A stretch of DNA of 54,954 nucleotides, taken from assembly GCF_029868385.1 (NCBI RefSeq), contig NZ_JARWNX010000017.1, forward strand, positions 1 through 54,954, in the 5' to 3' direction. A model generated the notes under the pieces. The model was not told the origin of the DNA, searched no databases, and saw only the letters and a list, made by a program, of their open reading frames with translations. The DNA comes from Nocardia cyriacigeorgica. Its GTDB lineage: Bacteria > Actinomycetota > Actinomycetes > Mycobacteriales > Mycobacteriaceae. The translations under genes and the position numbers were made by a program. This document shows positions 50,579-54,954 of the stretch, piece by piece; positions within the stretch are counted from its first letter, which is position 1, and every line of letters starts with the position of its first letter.

Positions 50579-51829
50579 ATGAACGATGCGGATGGCGTAC
50601 GGGATACGCCCCGCGCCGACCGGCGATCCGGCGGGCGGGGACCACAGTTGCGCGGCGACGTGCGCGCGTCATGGGATCGCGCGCAACGGCGCGGACTCCG
50701 TCCGGACCGGCATCTGCCACAGATCGTCGTGGGCGACGCCGAACTCGCGCAGCGCCGCGATCAGGGCGGACTGGCCGCGGTATGGCCGGTTCTGCTGTCG
50801 ACGCTCGGCAGCGCGGCCGAGGAGCCCGGCCATCTGCTGTTCGCCGGTGACGCCGAGGGCCACCTGCTGTGGGTGCTCGGCGACGCCGCCGCACGGCGTG
50901 TCGCCGAGCGCGCACATCTGGTCGCTGGCGCGGACTGGCACGAAGACGCCGCGGGCACCAATGGCGTCGGCACCGCGCTGGCACTGGGCAAACCGTTCCA
51001 GGTGCGCGGCGCCGAGCACTACCTGTCGATCGCCGCCGACTACACGTGTTCGGCCGCGCCGATCCGTGACCCGACCACCGGCGCCGTCGTCGGCGTGGTG
51101 GATGTGACCTGCCGCAGCCGTGACGCACGCGCACTGGCGCTACCGCTGGTCACCGCCGCGGCGCGGCTCGCCGAGGCCCGGCTGGCCGAACTCGGCGCGC
51201 GACGTGACGCCCGGATCCGTACCCGCTACCTGGAGCAGGTGGTGCGTCGATCGGGCGCGCAGGTCGGCCTGCTGACTCCCGATGGGCGCGTCGTGCACGC
51301 CGAGCCACCGGGTTGGCTGCCGCGGATCTGGCCGGAAATACCCGCGGAAGGCCCGATGACCCTGCCGGACCGACGCCATGTCGTCCTCGAACGATTGGCC
51401 CCGGCGGGACCGTTCGCGGTGTATGCGGTACGCGGTGGCGATCCGCTGGCACGGGTCACTGTGCTGGGTCGGCGATTCGCCCGGATCAGTGTCGATGGGG
51501 TGAGCAGGCGACTCGGGCTGCGGCACAGCGAGATCGTGATACTGCTGCTGGCCCATCCGCATGGGCTCAGCGCCAACGAACTGGCCGGCGCGGTCTACGG
51601 CGGCGCCGGAAAGCCAGGCACCATCCGCGCCGAACTCACCCGGCTGCGCTCCCTGCTCGGCTACCGGCTCACCGCCAATCCCTACCGCCTGACCGACACC
51701 ACGGCCGATTTCCTGGAGTCCACCTCGGGCGAGCGGCCTCCGGGGACCGCGTGGCCCGAACCGCTGCTGCTGCCGGATTCGCAGGCACCCGGCATCGTTC
51801 GGCTCCGTCAGCGCCTGCGGCCGCCGTAA
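50579..51829 (+). CDS. GAF-domain transcriptional regulator (AcoR-like N-terminus, winged-helix C-terminus)
   Basis: A 416-residue protein. The N-terminal part (RASWDRAQRRGLRPD, then WHEDAAGTNGVGTALALGKPF and GAEHYLSIAADYTCSAAPIRD) is the GAF-type sensor of AcoR-like activators. The AAA+ sigma-54 domain of AcoR is missing; instead a second sensor-like part and a C-terminal winged helix (HSEIVILLLAHPHGLSANEL, GTIRAELTRLRSLLG) follow. It probably activates or represses the divergent hydrolase in response to a small molecule. The ATG at 50579 is a choice with no strong ribosome site. Confidence 0.8.
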   Translation: MNDADGVRDTPRADRRSGGRGPQLRGDVRASWDRAQRRGLRPDRHLPQIVVGDAELAQRRDQGGLAAVWPVLLSTLGSAAEEPGHLLFAGDAEGHLLWVLGDAAARRVAERAHLVAGADWHEDAAGTNGVGTALALGKPFQVRGAEHYLSIAADYTCSAAPIRDPTTGAVVGVVDVTCRSRDARALALPLVTAAARLAEARLAELGARRDARIRTRYLEQVVRRSGAQVGLLTPDGRVVHAEPPGWLPRIWPEIPAEGPMTLPDRRHVVLERLAPAGPFAVYAVRGGDPLARVTVLGRRFARISVDGVSRRLGLRHSEIVILLLAHPHGLSANELAGAVYGGAGKPGTIRAELTRLRSLLGYRLTANPYRLTDTTADFLESTSGERPPGTAWPEPLLLPDSQAPGIVRLRQRLRPP

Positions 51830-51919
51830 AGGTCGGGCACCGGTATCGCTCGGAGGGTGCTGGTCGGCGAGACCACCACGACAGCCAGGTTGTCCGCGAC
51901 GGCCAGTTCCGCACCGCGT

Positions 51920-53404
51920 TCAGGCCTGCTGGGCTTCTTCCTGTGCGTGCTGGGCCTGCGCGACCTCCTGCGGCGTGTAGCGCAGGGTGAGCGCGAGGAT
52001 GCCGACCAGCAGCGCACCGATCGCGGCGACGAACAACACCAGGGTGTATCCACTGCCGAGCGCCACCAGCTCGGCCGGTGTCATATCCGCGGGTTTGCCG
52101 GTGCGACCGCCCTCCGACAGGGTGCGCGAGGCCGCCAGCGGGGTGAGCAGTCCGATCGCGATGGGGGTGCCGAGGCTCAGGAACATCTGGCCGATGGCCG
52201 AGAGCGGACCGATCTCGTCCTGCGGGACGCCGACCAGTACGCACAGTGGGATCAGCACGATCGCCAGACCCATGCCGAAACCGATCACCAGGAACAGCCC
52301 GAGCAGCGTCGGCACGTACCGCACATCGCCGTCGAGGGTCGAACCGAACACCAGTCCCGCCACGAGCACCACCGCGGCGCCGCTGAGCAGCCAGCGCGGC
52401 GCGACCATCATGGCCAGTTTCGACGACAGCGCACCGCCGATACCGATACCGACGGTGAACGGGATGAACGACACGCCCGCGATCAGCGGGCTGTAGCCGA
52501 CCACGTTCTGCACGAACAGCCCGGCGAAGTAGGTCGTCGCACCGAGCACACCGCTGGCGAGCAGGATGATGACGAAGGTGGCGTTGCGGTCGCGGTGATC
52601 GAACAGCGACCACGGCAGCAGCGGGTTGGTCACCGAACGTTCGGCCAGCACGAAGACCACCAGCAGCACCACACCGCCCACCAGCGCGCCGATGACGGCC
52701 GGACTGTCCCAGCCGAACTCCGGTCCTTCGGTGGCGCCGAACACGATCAGCGCACAGGCCAGCGTGCCGAGGATCGCCCCGCGCACATCGAGGGTGAGTC
52801 GGTGATGGGTGGTGTCGCGCAATGCGATGACCGCACCCACGATGATGAGCGCGCCGATGGGCACGTTGATCAGGAAGATCCACCGCCAGCTGACCTCGGT
52901 GAGCGCACCACCGATCACCAGTCCGCCCACCGAACCGAGCGCCGCCATCGAACCGAAGATGGCGAATGCCTGATTACGGACCGGTCCGGGAGCGAAGGTG
53001 CTGGCGACCAGCGCGAACGCGGTCGGCGCCGCGAGGGCGGCGCCGGTGCCCTGGAAGGCGCGGGCCGCGATGAGCATGCCTTCGTTCTGCGCGAGCCCAC
53101 ACAACAGCGAGGCCAGCGTGAACAGCGAGACACCGAGCAGGAACATGCGGCGGCGACCGTAGGAATCGCCGATCCGGCCGCCGAGCAGCATCAGACCGGC
53201 GAACGGCAGACCATAGGCGGTGACCATCCAGGCGCTGCCGGAACTGGACAGACCCATCTCTTCTTGCAGCCGGGGCAGCGCCAGGATCACCACGGTGCCA
53301 TCGAGCACCACCATGAGCTGGAGTCCGCTCAGGACGAGGATCGCGAGCCCGAAGGCCCGCCGCGTCACGGGGTACTGCATCGTCGCAGCGGCTTTGTCGA
53401 GCAC
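51920..53404 (-). CDS. DHA2-family (14-helix) MFS drug exporter
   Basis: A 494-residue proton-coupled exporter with fourteen hydrophobic helices. The motif A loop is LGGRIGDSYGRRR, the helix-1 motif D1 region is MVVLDGTVVILALP and the antiporter motif C is near GSVGGLVIGGAL. Relatives of the EmrB/QacA group export hydrophobic drugs and dyes. The GTG at 53404 follows TACAGT by 8 bases with no ribosome site, so it is probably leaderless; an ATG at 53380 is the alternative. It converges on the GAF regulator across a 90-base gap. Confidence 0.88.
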   Translation of the reverse strand: MLDKAAATMQYPVTRRAFGLAILVLSGLQLMVVLDGTVVILALPRLQEEMGLSSSGSAWMVTAYGLPFAGLMLLGGRIGDSYGRRRMFLLGVSLFTLASLLCGLAQNEGMLIAARAFQGTGAALAAPTAFALVASTFAPGPVRNQAFAIFGSMAALGSVGGLVIGGALTEVSWRWIFLINVPIGALIIVGAVIALRDTTHHRLTLDVRGAILGTLACALIVFGATEGPEFGWDSPAVIGALVGGVVLLVVFVLAERSVTNPLLPWSLFDHRDRNATFVIILLASGVLGATTYFAGLFVQNVVGYSPLIAGVSFIPFTVGIGIGGALSSKLAMMVAPRWLLSGAAVVLVAGLVFGSTLDGDVRYVPTLLGLFLVIGFGMGLAIVLIPLCVLVGVPQDEIGPLSAIGQMFLSLGTPIAIGLLTPLAASRTLSEGGRTGKPADMTPAELVALGSGYTLVLFVAAIGALLVGILALTLRYTPQEVAQAQHAQEEAQQA

Positions 53405-53412
53405 AGGGAGTC

Positions 53413-53418
53413 ACTGTA
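53413..53418 (-). promoter_or_regulatory. -10 box of leaderless exporter promoter
   Basis: TACAGT on the minus strand ends 8 bases before the GTG at 53404. Confidence 0.45.
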
Positions 53419-53540
53419 ATCGACCGTCACAAGCACACCGGCCGGTACGTAGGGGCTCATGCCGGACGAGCCCGCGATGCCGATCCGTTCGGGCGCCCGG
53501 CCGCGGCCGGACCTCGGCTCGGAGAGCATCGTCGTCCCGT

Positions 53541-54803
53541 TCAGTCGCGCGGACCCGCGTCCGCCTCCGCGGAGAACGCGGCGGTCGGTCCGATCACCAC
53601 GATGGCGGGCGGACGGATGCCTTCGGCGCGCACCCGCTCGGCCACTGTCGCGAGGTCGGCGCGCACCACCCGCTGGGTGCGCAGCGTGCCCTCCTGGATC
53701 ACCGTGGCCGGGGAATCGGCGGGCCGCCCACCGGCCAGCAGCGCCTCGGCGAACTGTTCGATGCGCTCGACCGCCATCATCAGCACCAGGGTGCCGCGCA
53801 ACCGCGCCAGCGCGGGCCAGTCCACCAGCGAATCCGGATGATCGGGCGCGACATGCCCGCTGACCACCACGAACTCGTGGGTGACACCGCGATGAGTGAC
53901 CGGGATGCCAGCGGCCGCGGGCACCGAGATCGGGCTGGTGATACCCGGCACGACCGTGACCGGCACACCGGCCGCCACGCATGCTTCGACTTCTTCGAAC
54001 CCGCGCCCGAACACATACGGGTCGCCGCCCTTGAGCCGCACCACGAACTTGCCCGCCTTGGCGCCCTCCACGAGCGTGGTGTTGATGGCCTCCTGCGCCA
54101 TCGCCCGCCCGTAGGGGATCTTCGCGGCGTCGACGACCTCGACCTCCGGGCCGAGTTCGGCCAGCAGCTCCGGCGGTGCGAGCCGGTCGGCGACGACCAG
54201 GTCGGCGCGCGCGAGCAGCCGGCGACCGCGCACGGTGATCAGATCCGGATCGCCCGGCCCACCGCCGACCAGCGCGACGCCAGGAGCCACCGGGGTCGAA
54301 TCATCGGTCACCACACCCGATTGCAGGGCCTCCAGCAGCGCATTGCGTACCGCGGCCGACCGTTTGTGCCTGCCACCGGCGAGCACACCGAGGGTGAGGC
54401 CGTCGTAGCGGGCGGTGGCGGGGGTGACGGCGGTGCCGAGTCTGGCGTTGTCGGCGCGCACACAGAAGACGCGCCGCCGTTCGGCCTCGGCGACGACGGC
54501 GGCATTGGTGGCGGGTTCGTCGGTGCAGGCGATGGCGTACCAGGCGCCGTCGAGATCACCGTCGGCGTAGGCGCGCAGCGTGAGCGTCAGCTGACCGGAG
54601 GTGGCCATACCCTCCACGGCCGGAGTGGCCTCACGACTGATGACGTGTACATCGGCGCCCGAGGCGATGAGCAGACCGAGCCTGCGCTGGGCGACCGTCC
54701 CGCCACCGACGACGACGACCCTTCGCCCGTTCAGATCGAGCCCGACCAGGTAGTTCGGGTCGCCTGGTTGCTGATCCTCGGTATCGGCTGACGTGTGCGG
54801 CAC
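53541..54803 (-). CDS. cysG: Siroheme synthase: uroporphyrinogen-III methyltransferase with precorrin-2 dehydrogenase/ferrochelatase domain
   Basis: A 420-residue fusion that methylates uroporphyrinogen III twice, oxidises precorrin-2 and inserts iron, making siroheme for sulfite and nitrite reductases. The N-terminal NAD domain (about 15-165) has VVVVGGGTVAQRRLGLL. The C-terminal methyltransferase (about 172-410) has VGGGPGDPDLITVRG, DRLAPPELL, then RLKGGDPYVFGRGFEE and VVPGITSPISVPA. The product precorrin-2 can also enter cobalamin synthesis. The GTG at 54803 follows TAATCT by 8 bases, leaderless type. The 136 bases to the exporter show no gene. Confidence 0.94.
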   Translation of the reverse strand: MPHTSADTEDQQPGDPNYLVGLDLNGRRVVVVGGGTVAQRRLGLLIASGADVHVISREATPAVEGMATSGQLTLTLRAYADGDLDGAWYAIACTDEPATNAAVVAEAERRRVFCVRADNARLGTAVTPATARYDGLTLGVLAGGRHKRSAAVRNALLEALQSGVVTDDSTPVAPGVALVGGGPGDPDLITVRGRRLLARADLVVADRLAPPELLAELGPEVEVVDAAKIPYGRAMAQEAINTTLVEGAKAGKFVVRLKGGDPYVFGRGFEEVEACVAAGVPVTVVPGITSPISVPAAAGIPVTHRGVTHEFVVVSGHVAPDHPDSLVDWPALARLRGTLVLMMAVERIEQFAEALLAGGRPADSPATVIQEGTLRTQRVVRADLATVAERVRAEGIRPPAIVVIGPTAAFSAEADAGPRD

Positions 54804-54805
54804 AA

Positions 54806-54954
54806 GTGTCGAGATTACGGGGCGGTTGGGTAAACCCGCGCCGGCCCCCCCGGGTCGAAACCCCGGGCGCGCCGCGCGCGCCCTGGCTGCCGTCCAATAC
54901 CGAATTCATCCGCCGCATCAATGGTCTCGACAGCGTCTACGATGTGCGCGCCAC
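54806..54954 (+). CDS. Possible start of a rightward gene (partial, runs off right edge)
   Basis: An open frame begins at a GTG (54806) just outside cysG. After a GC-rich, arginine/proline-rich beginning it reads APWLPSNTEFIRRINGLDSV and VYDVRA, which is more protein-like than the other frames here. There is no ribosome site, and the GTG overlaps the cysG promoter, so the true start may lie elsewhere. No family recognised. Confidence 0.25.
   Translation, partial: MSRLRGGWVNPRRPPRVETPGAPRAPWLPSNTEFIRRINGLDSVYDVRA
54812..54817 (-). promoter_or_regulatory. -10 box of leaderless cysG promoter
   Basis: TAATCT on the minus strand ends 8 bases before the GTG of cysG. Confidence 0.5.

Overview
The window is high-GC actinomycete chromosome. 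Gene content and order point to a Nocardiaceae-type organism (Nocardia or a close relative): the block proS ... rimP-nusA-ylxR-infB-DUF503-rbfA-nrnA-dinF-metallophosphoesterase-pptT-truB ... ribF-rpsO-pnp-pepR, read on the minus strand, is the arrangement known from mycobacteria and nocardiae. Many starts are GTG. Many genes have a TAnnnT box 6-8 bases before the start codon and no leader, a normal actinobacterial feature.

Layout, left to right. 1-508: possible 3' part of a glpD-like gene and an intergenic stretch. 509-2152: MFS efflux gene divergent from an ArsR regulator. 2204-7626: core genes pepR, pnp, rpsO, ribF (minus). 7762-8541: DtxR/MntR-type metal regulator. 8555-10255: two adjoining gene remnants. 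10488-19801: a ten-gene catabolic cluster with its own FadR-type GntR regulator. 19937-23277: two-component system and membrane-anchored serine hydrolase. 23340-25617: lipoprotein, DUF4345 protein and TetR regulator. 25619-37242: core translation and RNA-processing block (minus). 37546-38491: lipoprotein and ferritin-like DUF4439 protein. 38700-43480: NmrA-like reductase, acyl-CoA dehydrogenase, FAD oxidoreductase and a small hypothetical gene. 43529-45286: proS. 45611-48738: four-gene ehu-type ABC uptake operon. 48843-54803: yaaA, alpha/beta hydrolase, GAF-domain regulator, DHA2 exporter and cysG.

The most interesting region is 10488-19801, an accessory block in the variable gap between the ribF/mntR end and the truB end of the core. 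It has two back-to-back divergent operon pairs: semialdehyde dehydrogenase plus malate/tartrate-type dehydrogenase against aminotransferase plus DUF3830, and hydroxyacid dehydrogenase plus amidase against two maleate-isomerase-like proteins plus GntR. Both divergent promoter regions carry nearly the same palindrome (ATTGTC-R-ACAAT), so the GntR protein probably controls the whole set. The second isomerase-like protein keeps one catalytic-type cysteine and has aspartate in place of the other. I infer an uncharacterised pathway for an amide or amino derivative of a small dicarboxylic acid; the substrate cannot be named from sequence.

A second unusual item is a solitary 28-base element with the form of a type I-E CRISPR repeat in the rbfA-nrnA gap (31039-31066), in a window with no cas genes and no array. 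No tRNA, rRNA, insertion sequence or prophage was seen.
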